Part shown: piece after piece, positions 49,448 to 63,600 of the stretch
Layout of the letters: each line of letters starts with the position of its first letter
How positions within the stretch are numbered: position 1 is the first letter of the stretch
Origin: Urechis unicinctus
Taxonomy: Eukaryota; Annelida; Polychaeta; Xenopneusta; Urechidae
Direction of reading: 5' to 3'
Length of the DNA stretch: 64,000 nt
Assembly (NCBI GenBank): GCA_034190875.2
Contig: CM067356.1
Coordinates: forward strand, 60,486,708-60,550,707
Made by a program: the position numbers and the translations under genes
Notes under the pieces: model-generated
What the model was told of the DNA's origin: nothing
The model's database searches: none
The model's input: only the letters and a program-made list of their open reading frames with translations

Positions 49448-51319
49448 GTAAATCAAGCCAACCAGTTCCACACAGAGCATCAGAGCCGGATAGACGAAGT
49501 TCTTCCCTTTAACAAATACATTAAACTGTGTTTTAGGTGGTAGTCACCTTATGAATTCGTTAATTTGTACAGAACCTACAAGGGTCGCTTAGTAATAGCA
49601 ACATACAATGACAATAAATAACCGTACCTGCTGATATAAAGCACGACCCCAAGCTCTGCATGGAGGTTATATTGGATAGGCTAGTTACCTAGCATCATTC
49701 AAATGATATGAGATATACCACAGTCACATACCTGTCTGCTTGTTAGCTATAACGTTCATACAAGAAGCAGTAAGATTTTTCTTTGTGAAAATGTTATCAA
49801 GGTCGTAGTTAATTAGGATAGTATGCTTGCATGCAATTCTAAATATAGACACTTGCGACGATAGCTGTATTTACTTATTCATATGCTTACACAATATTAT
49901 CAAATTGAAATCGATCTACCGCGGTTGAATCTGCATGGCTGTGTGGGGATTTTATTTCACTACTAGATCCAAGCTTTACGTGTTTCAATGGCAATAGTAT
50001 AACTGTGCTGAAAGCTCCTACGCGTGCTTCACCAAATGCACCCATCCTTGGGAGAAACTGCTGTATTAGCTACCGATAATGATACATGAATCGATGATCC
50101 TACAAAAGCAGAAGCGGCATGTATTTGTTGAATAGCCATCTACAATGCAATGAGCGTCATATGTCGTGTTTCCGCCAAGTACACTGGCTCACTGGCTGGA
50201 CTTTCCTGCGTAGATACGTGTGCAGACAAAGAAAACAATTACACTTACGTGCTGTCACAACATCTTGGTAATTAGGTCGTTACATTTAGAGTTCTAGTTG
50301 TGATTGGGTAGGTTTCATGTCACCAATCATTCGTTCCTGCTGTCTATTGCCCGCAATGTCGTTGCTTGCAAAACGTCAATCGTTTCACCAGAACAATACA
50401 GAATTAGCAAACGCATCAGCCCAAGTCATTGATCATTCGCCTACTAGCTGCACAAGAGCATAACATGTAACAACAATTACTCGTCTAGATGCGTAAATCA
50501 CAATGAACCTTTGATTCTATTTCTCGTGAAAAACGATATTGCTGGAATATTGAATCAATTGGTATTATATCGAATCATCGGTATTATCGATGACAATGAA
50601 TGGAATTGATAACATAATTGGCCCTCAATTGAGAAGATCGCCCGTACACATGACTTATGATGAGCATGGAATTGATCAGGGTCAAAAACTCGTATTGAAG
50701 AATCAAAGCGTGAATCCATTACAACTCACATTGCGCTTTACCATCGGATTTCAATGGTCATAGATAGGGTGCCAAAACACAAACTCCGAGGATGACGACA
50801 GTGTCTCGATGAGGAAGACCAAGCCATCGAGTATGATAGCTCAGCATTTAATGTCAGCGCTCCTTTGATTCGGGGCAAGTCCGATGTCTTATTGAATGCC
50901 AAGTGAATAATCGTTAATGATAAAATTACGCGAATAGTGTATAGTGAAAGCCAGTCGGTCATGTTGCAGCTGATCCCCTAATGCCAATACATCTGTGTTG
51001 AAGGGTATCTACGGCTATGTTTGTTTCACGACACGCTGCAAATTTACTGGAGTAATTGCAGCCCTGGTATATTATGCTAGGACAAATAATGTTCATATGA
51101 TAAAATAATGCTGCATAAATTAGAGGTTCGCTATTTCTATGCAAACAAAGACATCCGAATGCTTTAGATTCAGACATTACGGTACCTGTCTGCAACAGTA
51201 GCACAATCTACCTAGATTATGGATCCGTCACGGATCTGGTTGTTGCCAAGACCTATAACAAGAACCAAAAGAGGCAATCAGCAAAAACACCCCAATGTAC
51301 ACGGCTTAAGCCTTAAAGC

Positions 51320-52190
51320 CATCAAGCCAATAAATGACCAACAATATTAATGACTGAAGCGGGCTGAAGAAAAGTGACTTTAGGTTGTGAATAAAACATC
51401 AGGTGTATGTTATATTTGAAATGCATCTTAAAAAGCCACCTCGTGGCTGGAAAAGTGCCATTGGTAGAAACATTGTTCTGCCTTGAGCTTTGACAGAGCT
51501 GACATAACAGAATTGCGCCTACTAACAGAACAGGACGCCTACGATATGAAGTAGTCACCACAGCAAAGGCGGCCGGTGTTCTGAAACTTTCCATCACGCA
51601 TCGCTGCCTGACGAGGCATTGCAGTATGGCAGAAACAAAGTATGTATAACTGTAGCTCTCTTGGTGCTTCACCCGGTGCTAAATAAAGTGTGTTAGAGGT
51701 TAAAGGTCAATACAGCCGAACAATGAAACCGAGGTCACCCAGCCACAGGAAGCCGGATCCGTTAGAGGTGTGTGAATCTATCAGTCTATGCAATATTCAT
51801 ACAGACAGCTGTCCACCACCTAGCGTCTGTACAGCCAATACTATATCACAAACCCAGCCAAACAGCAGACAATCAGACACGTATGACGAAAACAAATCAA
51901 TACAAATTAGTGTCCATCCTTCATGATATTACCTGGATTGAAGTGGGATACGGCAGCGTATCGTCGCAAGTGCTGCTTAAGTTTCGATTGCGAAATATCC
52001 CAAACGTCAGTCCTTGTTGGTAGCGGGTCAAAACTGTCTCAAAGTCAATGCTTTTACAAAATATACGACCCACGTGACGTTCTGCTAGGCTAAGGTTTGA
52101 GCTAAGATCAAGGGCACGAGTCACATGAATGAAAATGTGTTTTCACGTTTCAATAAGCAATCAAAATTAAATGTATCATACTGCTGAAAA
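51320..52190. mobile_element. Unclassified insertion of about 0.87 kb within array copy VI
   Basis: In copy V the sequence runs directly from the CAATGTACGTG block (48,182) into the TTCCAGTCATAAGATGCG block (48,229). In copy VI about 870 bp separate the two. The inserted block has a higher GC content and the longest open frames nearby (116 codons, 51,322-51,672, minus; 78 codons, 51,690-51,926, plus). These have no domain I recognise. It also holds CTAAATAAAGTG (about 51,678), a polyadenylation-like word. No terminal inverted repeat was found. It could be a small transposon or a processed transcript. Confidence 0.5.
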
Positions 52191-53211
52191 GGGATTTTCG
52201 GGAAGGATTTGATGGGTATCAGTCTAAAGATGCGATATGTACCATAGTTGCATCAGATGGACAAGTACATTAGCGAATTGGGTTTACTTGTTACCAACCA
52301 ACCAACAATCGTCTATTTTATCTGCGTTATCCCTGCAATAACAGAACAAAATAACCGTTGTCTGACATGCTAAAACCCAAGACAAAACATTATCACACTA
52401 GATTTATATATTGATATGATATATTATAGATGCACGTATGATGCCCACTTCTCCGTAGAAAACCTGGATAATTTCAGTCATGCTGCATTTCTGCTATGTT
52501 AGAATTTTCGGCAGAATGTTTTTCCTGTTTTATTTATAAGATCAATTGATGTATAATCCCTCGTAATATTTCACATTCTAAGGAATTGAATTAAAATTTT
52601 GTATGTTATCCTTTAGAAAAGCAATGGGAAAAAAACAAATATCTTACACCTTTGTTTCTGGACTGTCCTTGGGCATTGATTTATTTTTTAATGATAAACC
52701 CTTCTCTGCTGTGCCCGCAAATGGTCACTAACCGGCTACGTAAAAAGAATAGTCAAGCATGTTCAATGAATAAATTACCATGTATTGACACTTAAATGAT
52801 ATAAGCTTGGGTTGTTTGATCGAATCCCTCAAGCCGATGCGCGTAGTACTCGTGTTGCATTAGTTATCGTTGTATTTTCATCACATAAAAGCATGATACG
52901 CTGTGCCATCTACACCGCAATTTGCCTAGTAAGCCATTCTGATTTCACATTGCATGTGCTACGTCAATAACATACAAACAAAACGTATATCCTATTATAC
53001 AGATTTTCAAAGTTATGTACAGTGAAGACAATCCAGGTCTGTTTTCACATTTTAATCCCTCGACAGGCTCAATATTCTGATTGCGTCATCCTCGTTTCTC
53101 AGTTTGGTTTGGTTTGAGCACGCCCATGTCACTGGATGTTAAATGTTACGCGATTTGGGCCCACGCAGCTCATTGTGTGCTTTTCAATACATGATTTTGC
53201 TTGCAAAATGG

Positions 53212-53252
53212 ATTATACTCCGATCCCCTTTTATCCAAAGACGGAGTATAAT
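53212..53252. repeat. Perfect 11-bp inverted repeat within array copy VI
   Basis: ATTATACTCCG at 53,212 and CGGAGTATAAT at 53,242 are exact reverse complements with 19 bases between. The equivalent part of copy IV (44,261-44,313) keeps an imperfect version. Confidence 0.8.
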
Positions 53253-54240
53253 GGATCGGGCATCCCTACTAAGACGCCGACAGGAATATGAACTCATCTG
53301 ATAATCGTTTACCTAAATTTGCTGTTATTGATAAAGCAAGCTAGCTGGGGATGAGAACTTCTTTAAATGTGCTAACAGGACGCCTATGGTGTTTACTTCA
53401 CATCGATGGTCGTATTGTAGTTCAAAGTGGACATTTATCTCATTCCAACAGTGAGAAGCATGCCCGGGCTAATGGGCTTCAGGTTAGTTTACCACTGTTA
53501 TAGTCAGCGAGTTCTGATTTGGTTTGTATTCGTTTAAACCGCTAACCTTATGACGATACCAGTTTGTGTCAATTAAGTGATATCTTCCCGATATATACAG
53601 CAATAGTAATGCTATCATTCCGATTATTTGATTTCAAACCGGATAGTTGTAAGTCCGTGACGCCTAGAAAGACTTCTACAAAACACCGAGGAATTAACAG
53701 TGTGTTCTTCTTATGACCTTAGATATTCATTGGCATATTACTGTGTCTCATTGTAGCCTTCCACTTAATGAAGCTGTTTCCATATAGTGGTTTGTAATTG
53801 ATTAACATTTGACGGCAAAACGTATCCAGTAAGCGCAATGTTGACGTAGGTCGTTTGTGCATTGGAGTCATTAAAAGAAAATGCATCATTTACGTGATGT
53901 GTTTGGCCTATCATGGAGTTAAAGTTACTTAACAGTGGTTGCTGAATATACAATCAATATGTGGAAGTATTGTAATCATCGTTTCATGAACCCTTCAGAT
54001 TACAATACATTCATGATATTGGTTCAGTCGTAAAGAATACATTAACATCCTCTTAACAACTAAGCGTCCCACATACATTCTCAGTTACCAAGGAAGCTAC
54101 TTAAGCTCTACACGTAGCATTTTTCACCTATCACTCGTGCATGAAATAATAACTCCCGAATATAGCGGCGTTTAACTATGCAATGTTATACAATTATTGT
54201 AAGCAGCTTAAGTAAACACACCAGCACGTTCAGTCGGAAG

Positions 54241-54440
<200 letters not shown>

Positions 54441-55200
54441 CCATCAACCTCAATCCAAAATGTACAACTTGGAATGTTCATGCTGTTGTTACGTACGTGT
54501 TGAATGCTGCATGATGCAGATAGGGGTTGCGCTTGTAAAGTATATCTCACATTGGGGTCTACTCAGTCATTCTGTAATAATGAGTTAGAAACAAATGAAC
54601 AATGTTGTATGGGTCCCACAAATGTTGCTGAAATAGGAAAAATGCTTATTCCAAGTAAAATAGCTTATGGTACGAGTATGTCATGCAGTGACCACTCTAC
54701 TCGGTTCTGTTAAGATTATCTAGTTAATATTGTGGAGGTATGCCGATGCAGGATTTAAATTGATTCAGTTGACTGAAAAATCTTATCCAGTAGCATATTG
54801 GCTACCTTTGGTACCGTTGTACTGACACATTGGAGTTAATTACCTCATGGTCTGCATAATTCCAAAACATTACCAAAAATGACAAGCAATGATCCAAATT
54901 GCACGAGGTTGAAACCGTACGCGAATCTATCATTGCTTAATTTTCTATCATACGAGCAGCTACCAAAAGTTTTTCTTACCCACAAAAGCGTCTTTTCGAC
55001 ATTAACATAGCCACGTAGGAACCAATATGGTCCCTCTGAACTTTATAACCCCAATATGATATATTAAAGGTACATTTATTGACGCCCAATATGCGTACAT
55101 CAGGCAACATGAGCACCTTTTGTGAGCTGAAAAACAATTTAGTTGTTATGCATTTGAAACGTGCAGGACGATGTAAGCTTATAAACAGGAGAGCGTCATT
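54441..55200 (+). repeat. End of the array (partial copy VII)
   Basis: GTTGAATGCTGCATGATGCA followed by a CACATTGGGGTCTACTC phrase (54,498-54,563) matches 44,959-45,001 of copy IV. TTATCCAGTAGCATATTGG at 54,783 resembles the CCAGTAAGCGCAATG blocks at 44,809 and 53,827. A weak block-d resemblance occurs near 55,080-55,130. Beyond this no further landmark was matched. Confidence 0.55.
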
Positions 55201-58200
55201 CGAAGTTGCTTTCCGATGTCATCAATGACTCAATACACATGAATCTTAGTCCGTCAATTGGGCTACATAACCCACCGCCCCCATCTAATTTTTGAAAGCG
55301 CAATGTATAATGGCATAGCGTGTACAACAGTAAGAACGTGGAATAATACAACTAGATCACGGCATAGCTTTTGCTAGACATCAGCTAAATTTGTATCTAT
55401 TCACTCCATGCAAGTGCCTTGTTTGTGGTCTGATTCGCTGCAGCCCAAGACAAAGCATTATCTCTATTGCAGTAATGCTCCTTTAAATCTAAGTGTTCCG
55501 GCTCATGTGTGGACGCCCTCATTCATCTGAAATGCGGGTTGTGGCGCGTAAGAATATACTACACGTTTGTCTATACATCGTGTCACTTGAATAGGATCAT
55601 AATCCTGATTGGATGGACACTAGCGATTGTTACGCCACCTCCCGGATCGACAGCGGGCAGCAAACAAAAACAAATACCAGTTGTTAACGCAGTCGATCCC
55701 TCTTTGTGACAGTCTATTGCGTTATGCTGTTCCTAATCTGCTAAATGTATGTGTTTCTAATTATAATGTCTGTGATTAACACGATTTTAGCACAGATATA
55801 CTACAGCATATATTTTACTGTGATATCAGGATCGACTTGGACATCGCTGTATTTTTGTGTTCTTGCTCACATATGCATCACATACATATAAACCGTTTGT
55901 TTGTTGTATTATATATTTCTCACCACAGTCGTGTGGGACGGCTTGTGTTGATCAGTTGCACATTATATTGATTTGCATTCAGTAGAGAACGATCGCAGAC
56001 AAATACGTGGTGATGACACATGTCAATCCGCTAAAATAAAGTCCATTATGCTATCAATACGACATGTACTGACTACTAATTTCAATTGAATGAATTATAT
56101 CTATAACCGAGCACCATTCAAAGCACAATAGATATCACATAATCCGATCTTTCCTCATTATCTGGATTGATAGCCGCATAAATACAATGTTTCCTGCACT
56201 AATGACAACTGTTGCCCCGTTACACAAGCAAAGCAGGATTTAAGTTAAATGTTAATTATTAAAGCAGGAGACAGTTGAGCCTCATCTTGTGTCTCAGACT
56301 CAGATGATCGACTCGCATTATTTTCAATTATCACTACGTAGGTTTTAATGTGTCGCTGAGCATACATGAGTGTATTTGCCAATAAAAATAACGAAAAGTC
56401 TTCCGATTGTCACACTAAAGCAAAGCAACGTTAATTATTATTATCGATACCTAACGACATGTAAAAAAAAGTTTTAGGAATAGCAAAATGGCTCATCATA
56501 CCATGATAAAAACAACAAAATTTAATCACATTTCTTTACTTTAATCTTTGCACCGAATGAATATGAATATCATTTGTATTCGGCCAATTATTATGAAATC
56601 TACCATGGTATCACGAATAGGTACTAATTTAATAATTAGTATCACCGTCGTATTTTATTATGCTTAGTTATCCCTTGGGGTATTTTCATCGTTTTGCCAG
56701 TAGCAAATTTACAGATGACGATTTGTTATAAAGATGTTTAAGTGCGATGACTTTCCGTGTTTTTGTCAATTGTCTATGATGACAACGATGCTACCACAGT
56801 TATACAATTATTCAATTGAACTTGTCATCGATTTAACGAAGCCGCATGTACCCCAAAAACCTGATGTACCGATATAGGGGGATGAGCTTGTCCCCAGTTG
56901 ACGCCAATTCTACGAGCCTCAGCTGGAAAAAAAACTGGTTGGCTTCCACCAGCTGGTTTATCCGCAATCCAGCGTTTACTATGTACTATTTGCGCACTGC
57001 TATCATTAACGATAATTCAATTGTACTTAAATTAGGCATTTTATTTACCCCGTAGCACAGACGAAATACAATAAATATCAATTCAGTTACATTCTTCACT
57101 TTCTCGACTATTTTGTTGCTAAAATTTACAATAACTGCTGATTACTTTGACATATGTGCATATGATCATATACCTTTTCTGTACCAACTGAACATTGGGC
57201 AATAAGAATCGTGCAATTTTGCAATTTCCAAATATAACAATGCTGAACTACATCCTCTTCTAGAATTGCTTTTGCAAAGGTTACATGGCACCATACTTAC
57301 AAAGCAGTTGGCCCATGTAACTTTAATATAAATTTCCTCAATTTTCAGTACAAAAAAAAATCCAAGCGGTAAAACCCTTACTTTCAACCAGCGCAGCTTG
57401 CATACAAATTGCGCTCGTATTGTCGTTGTACTTAGAAATGATTTCCAAAAAGAGCGCCAATGTGTACTTAAAACTCAAAACCTGCTAAAAATTCCTCATG
57501 GAGAGACAAAACAGTATTGAGCGATTTGTTACTGCTTTGTCACTCTTTCCGGCTTACGAAACGCGATTATTTGTTTTGAAATTATCATCGCCCACCTGGC
57601 TCCGCATAACCTTATATAACGGCGACAATAGTTATCGAAAGGATGCGCATCGATCGTCAACGATGCCACTGTTGAAATTTTCATGACAGAAATGTTTTAT
57701 AATACAATAGATGATATTGCAATCATTACATGCTTTGCTTTTCAAGACAGCAACTTTATATGCAAGGTAATTTGACTTTCATTTACTTTCAAGACATAAA
57801 AGCTGCAAAAATACAACATATCACAATCACGGAAAAATCTATGGTTCAAATATATTTATGGGTTAATTTGGACACCTAAAATTTAATCCATGTGGTGCAA
57901 CAGCACCTGCAAGTTAAAGCTGTAATATCAACAGCTTCGAAATAAAATAGACTGGCCACGTGCGTTTTGTATGGGGGTGTTAATATGTCAGTGGTAACTA
58001 GACGATAATAAAACCGATCCTTTCAACTACAAAGAGCTCTGCGTTTTGTGGCATTTTGAAGGTGCTCTCGTTTACTGAAATTAATACGTAGACTATCACC
58101 CGTTCATGGCGTTACCCAAGCAGAACAGTGCGATAGTATGCGAGTGACTGGGGCCACATGCTTGATCTCTGTCACACAAAATGTAGACCCATGGCCTTGT

Positions 58201-60068
58201 TGTACCTATTCGCCACATCATATAAAAGCTAAGATGATGACGCTCATCATCAAAACAAGGCCAATGATTGACCACAACGTTGTTAAAATATTATATACAT
58301 ATGAACAAAACATGTGTTTGCAAGATAAGTGGTCAGTCGATTCTGCAGCATCGCTTTTAGTTCTTTGAATTCCATGCAAGGATTTGTAAAAGCTGCCAAT
58401 CGGTATAATGTAGATTAAATAATGGTTATATAGCGTGACAGTCCGTTCCTTATAATTTCAGGCATACATTATTTTAGGCATAATTTATAAGTACTGATGG
58501 ATTCCCACAGATTAATGGTTATCCATAGATTGTACATTATTGGTTGTTCAATGCCGAAATAAAGTTGTTCATGAATGTTTAGAGTTAAATTAAGACAACA
58601 ATAATAAATGCGCACGCATTTGCCTTAGATGGTATTATTTTTAAGGATGATTAATACGCGATAATCCGATATTATGGCTCACACACTTAGACGGATCTCG
58701 TTGAAGGGATTAGTCTGATGTTATTGTACCTATCAAAAGGAGGTTTATAAATGTAGGCTTGGAGACACATACTATGTTTACCCACACAACGGGCAGGACT
58801 TTCAAGGCACCATTCTATCAATCTAAACAATGCAAAAGAGCGCAACGAATAATAACAATAATGAGTTGGTTATGAACTCTCCGCTTACTAGACATGGGCT
58901 CGTTAATTTGGTTGGTCGTATCTTGTGCAATTTAATTCCGTTATGCTGCGCGTATTGTAATTATGAGGCTCCATGAAAAGTTATGTTCCTGGTCATTTGC
59001 AATCTTTAACTCATTTACAACCAAATAAACTTGCCAAACCTTCTGAGAAAACATTTGCCCCACCATCATGTTTTAGTCTTAATGTTTCATCTGTTATTAC
59101 AGCAATATAATTCGTTGTAGAAGCACTGTCATTCCTAACGTAAATATTGTTTAATGAATCGTCACAGGAGCAGAAATCAGCAATACTACTAATATGGTGT
59201 CGAAACAGAGTAACATATATGCGTCACGTCAATTAGCGCTATTCTCTGTACCTCGAATGCAATGCATCCTCAAACATGTTATATTCAATAACCAGATTGG
59301 ATTGGTTATCTCATGGGGTAAATGGATACATTTGAAAACGCAATGAACAGAATCTCGTCCATTTTTAATCGGCAACTGGCTTTGTTTAATATCAATGAGT
59401 CACACACTGACGACACAGGAAGCCGAACGCGAATCAACTCTTACGTTTCTCATCCCAACAATGAGGTGTCGTTCAAGCAGGCGATTCAGACGAAGCGGCT
59501 CCAGTTTGTTCTCCTCATGGGTGGAACATAAAGACAGCACATGGTATAGGTTCTATGGAGTTTGCTGTTCAAAACATGTTGTTGTAGTTTTTTAGGGTTA
59601 CCGATGTGCATTAAGCTTGGCGAGGCCAGCGTAGTTTGTCGAATAGCTTTAATTTTATTTTAAGCCGATAAGAGCATATTGCGCTAAGTAAACAGAAGGT
59701 TTTGCTGGAACCGCCATTCCAATACAAGTTCATGTCCTAACTATCAAGATTGACTACGTAGCAGCATACAATGGTGGATGTCAACGGATGATTTATACCA
59801 TATCTCAAAATACGATAAAAGACTAGGACACGTGTCTGATGGATGCATGTTGCATTAGTGAAGTAATTTCGCAGTTCATTCGTTCCTTTGATTGTTCCTT
59901 AATCAGCAACGTTTGCAGCTCGCAAAAAGCTGATCACCTTGGCCAAAAACAACCATATGATTTTCGGCATTAATACGTTTATATTGAAGGGGTAATTGCA
60001 ACGTGTGACTAATACTAGCAGCCATTCTACACACAATACGTTCAAGACAAACTGCAAGGTAAACATTT
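55201..60068. other. Long AT-rich spacer, nothing recognised
   Basis: Only short ORFs are present (longest about 76 codons), with no domain, splice structure or RNA gene. More decayed array copies may be hidden here, but I could not match landmarks. The frames at 55,509-55,709 and 59,322-59,595 have somewhat higher GC but no motifs. Confidence 0.45.
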
Positions 60069-60088
60069 ATATATATATATATATATAT

Positions 60089-60147
<59 letters not shown>

Positions 60148-60161
60148 AATATATATATATA

Positions 60162-60210
<49 letters not shown>

Positions 60211-60264
60211 TATATAGAGGGATAAATATATATGTATTAAATAATATTAAATATATTAGATAAA

Positions 60265-60357
<93 letters not shown>

Positions 60358-60365
60358 ATCTATAT
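60069..60365. repeat. Compound (TA)n / AAATATAT-rich tract
   Basis: TA runs are broken by TAGATA, TACATA, AAATATAT and a TAGAGGGATAAATA patch near 60,215. It is a more eroded microsatellite than the others in the window. Confidence 0.95.
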
Positions 60366-60445
60366 ATTATAACTGGTAATTAATGACAGTTCATAAAACA
60401 TTCGTCCACGAATGGTTGGAATCAACGAATGGTTTTTATCGTCAC

Positions 60446-60447
60446 TA

Positions 60448-60527
<80 letters not shown>

Positions 60528-60551
60528 ATATATATATATATAAAACATATA

Positions 60552-60626
<75 letters not shown>
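60446..60626. repeat. (TA)n microsatellite at the inner edge of the right arm
   Basis: About 180 bp of TA dinucleotides with a GTAATATATATATATAAAAC interruption near 60,525. Its right edge is exactly where the match to the left arm begins. It is separated from the tract before it by 80 bp containing a CGAATGGTTGGAATC / CGAATGGTTTTTATC short repeat. Confidence 0.97.
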
Positions 60627-60630
<4 letters not shown>

Positions 60631-63600
60631 TTTCAATTGCAACCATATTGGACAATATCGACAAAACCGACTATCATTCGATTATTTCGCTTTTTGGAGC
60701 TCAAATTATGTGATATCGCGGATGCAAAACCTTATACATCTACCGTGTAAAGCTTTCAGTTAATATCTTCAATCAAAATTTATTTTGGAAGATTATAAAA
60801 ATTATAGGCCAAAATGGTTGTACCAAAAAAGTCATGATTGTTTTGTCATGCAAAAAAACAACCATTTTGGACCTTTTATAAAACCACTCATTTTGGCCAT
60901 TTTAAATAACCATTTTATATATCCATCCATATTGGCCATTTAAGTAAACAAATGAGCCGGGCTGCATTTTTGCCTTCCGATATTACCAACTATTATTATC
61001 CCAACTAACCTACTACTGACAGACTATCGTTTATACAACCTTGGGTTACAAAGCTTAGAAGGTCAGTGAAACAATAAACGACTGAAATTAAATTCGAATA
61101 AACAAGCTTTCACAAAGTATTGCGCGTTTTTAGGTCTTTCGGGAACCGAAAGAAACTTTTTCGATTTCTCATTGTTTATACATAATTCGAACTGTACATT
61201 TACAATATTCAACGAGCCATGAAGAAAATTGTGAAGTTAAATTATCAGCGCGATTCAAAATGCTGACGCAATGTCTTGCTCCGAAAAGTTCCGTACCTTG
61301 CCGAGCGGCAGGTGTACCGCGGAAACGGAGAAAATATGTATTAAAAACAACTTGTTTAAGGAAGGGAGTTCTTCAACGTACCCGTTATTAATTTGGATAC
61401 AAGTTTATAGTTAGGAACTGCGGGTTTTAACAAGAATAGTGATACTTAACATTCTGAAGATTGTCGTCTCTAATGTTGCAGTACGAACGATTCCAAGTCA
61501 AAAATGCACGTAGGTCATATATTTTAACGTATTTTTCCCACTCTGAACACTGTTATCTGTCTGTCAACGATGTTGGACAACATCCCCCGTCCCTTGAATC
61601 GGGAGAGTCATCAAACAGCTGTCACGTTTTATCTCCGTGCTACATGGCGACAGTCTTGCCGCACATGGCCAAAGTTGCCAAATCCGCTTAAATTTGGTGC
61701 AACCAAAACAAGGTGATAATATTAAATCAGTTCCAATTAAATGAAAAAAGAAGTGTTTATATATAGTAAATAAAAGGCATATAAGATATGTTAATTAGAG
61801 AGCAAATAACTTTCGACTGAAGCTATTTGGGTGTCTTTCAAATCGGTCGGGTTGACAGGCTTCTGTTAAGTTCTGAGCAGCTAGCTATACGCTGAATAAA
61901 ACGGAGCAGTGGCGGCAGAATCACATAGCGTTATGAACCCAGTCCTCGCTCGTATAATCTACGTTTCAATAATTTATTTTCGTATTGTTAAATATTAGAT
62001 TTAGGCAACAGGGCACTTACCAAAGTATGTGCATGTCATATAATGATGTGTCCAACTGCATATGTTCATGCATCTATTCACAATTTGCTTCATCGAGTGT
62101 CAAACTGACCTCCAATTGATTCATTGTACATTCTGTATTACTTGTTTTATCTGTTCATTTGACAGAGCATCATTGTCTTGCCTAACATTAGATTTATTTT
62201 GAGAATGTAACTGAATCTCATCTTTCAGATTGAATGATATAAATCCCCTCCGGACAACATGATTAAAACATGGATTAAACAATCTTTAAGTTTTAAATAT
62301 ATCACTTTTATTCAGTTTGACACATAATAACATGTAGTTACAAAATGAAAAAACAGCAGCATCTGCAGGCAATGTGCTGAAGGATTAATTGAGGTCAGAA
62401 CTAGGAAAAAGATGAATTTGTTTTGTTGATGATTAAACTTTGATTGCTGTTCACTTGCCTATCTAGAGTCACTTAAATTCTGCAAAAAATATATCCACAA
62501 TATAAGCATTCAGAGTTGATTCGGCTGAATAAATTGACCTTAATGGACTGAATGTATTGACCTTATAAGGGTTAACAATTATAAGGAAATCTATGATGAG
62601 GATTTCAAGCAAAGCATATCAACAGATAAATTTGACCATGATCAGCAGGAACTACCACAACAGCGTCTTATGTTGCACTATCAGTAATAGACTTTCAAGA
62701 GGTCCAGCCTTGGTGGGTTTACATATAGACACAATTAGTGAATCCATACAACAGCTTGTCCATATGATTCAGCAAAAGATGATTCACCTGCTGTGCCCCA
62801 GCTATAGTTGCACATTCTGTTACACACATAAAATTAACTTGTCAAACTGCCTATCAGTCTTATATCATAAGAACTAAAGGAAGTCTATGTAATACATTAC
62901 ACAACATTAATTCTTACCGACCTGATTAGGTTGATCATCAATACAACATGTCACACGAATCAATCTCTTGTTATTAAGTTAAGGAAGTAAAAACTAATCC
63001 ACTCTCATGTGGCAGAAACTGAATCTACATTTGAATATTAACTAATAGAATATTGGTAAAAACACATTGTAAGACTGATCTGATCAATATGCACTTAAAC
63101 TGCAATTATATAACCAATAAAAAAACTGCCCACCCATCAATAATTAATGTAACCTCCCTTCATTGACCACTGATGGCAACTTTTACATTTTCTTTCTGGG
63201 TACTGAGATGACGGGCATTGACTAGTGACCACCAGGAAGGTTGCTATGGAGCTTAGCATTGATAAATATACTAGCATTCAATGCTTGGCTGCTCCCCTGG
63301 GTTGGCTTTGGGGCATCTCCTATGGTCACTTTACCACTGATAAAATGGTGTCTGATCCACATAAGCCAGCTCTCTTCACCCTAAACCTGAGGTCACATTT
63401 ACAATTGTGCACATCTGAAAATTAGTATATGGTGAGGTTGAGGACATACATATCTGATGTTCATCTGGAGTTGATTCTGTGACAAAACATTCACCAGATG
63501 TTCAGAATAAGTCTACAGCCCAGAGAGCATAGTTCAGTTATCAGTAACAGGGCTGGAAATTAACAAAATTGCCACCTCTCCTGAGCCTGTCCCGATGACG

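Larger units (their letters stand above)
49448..54240 (+). repeat. Array copy VI
   Basis: Landmarks: CATCAGAGCCGGATAGACGA at 49,479, CAACATACAATGACAATAAA at 49,600, AATCGATCTACCGCGGTTGA at 49,909, GTTACATTTAGAGTTCTAGT at 50,279, CAATGTACACGGCTTAAG at 51,293, AAGATGCGATATGTACCATA at 52,228, CAATGAATAAATTACCATGT at 52,764, GCTGTTATTGATAAAGCAAG at 53,321, and CTTAGATATTCATTGGCATA at 53,719. It contains an extra block at about 51,320-52,190 missing from copy V. Confidence 0.78.

Noticed and set aside
51481-51640. GC-richer stretch considered as a helix-turn-helix domain of a transposase
   Set aside because: Some short phrases look helical on the plus strand, but the frame is interrupted and no family signature could be recognised.
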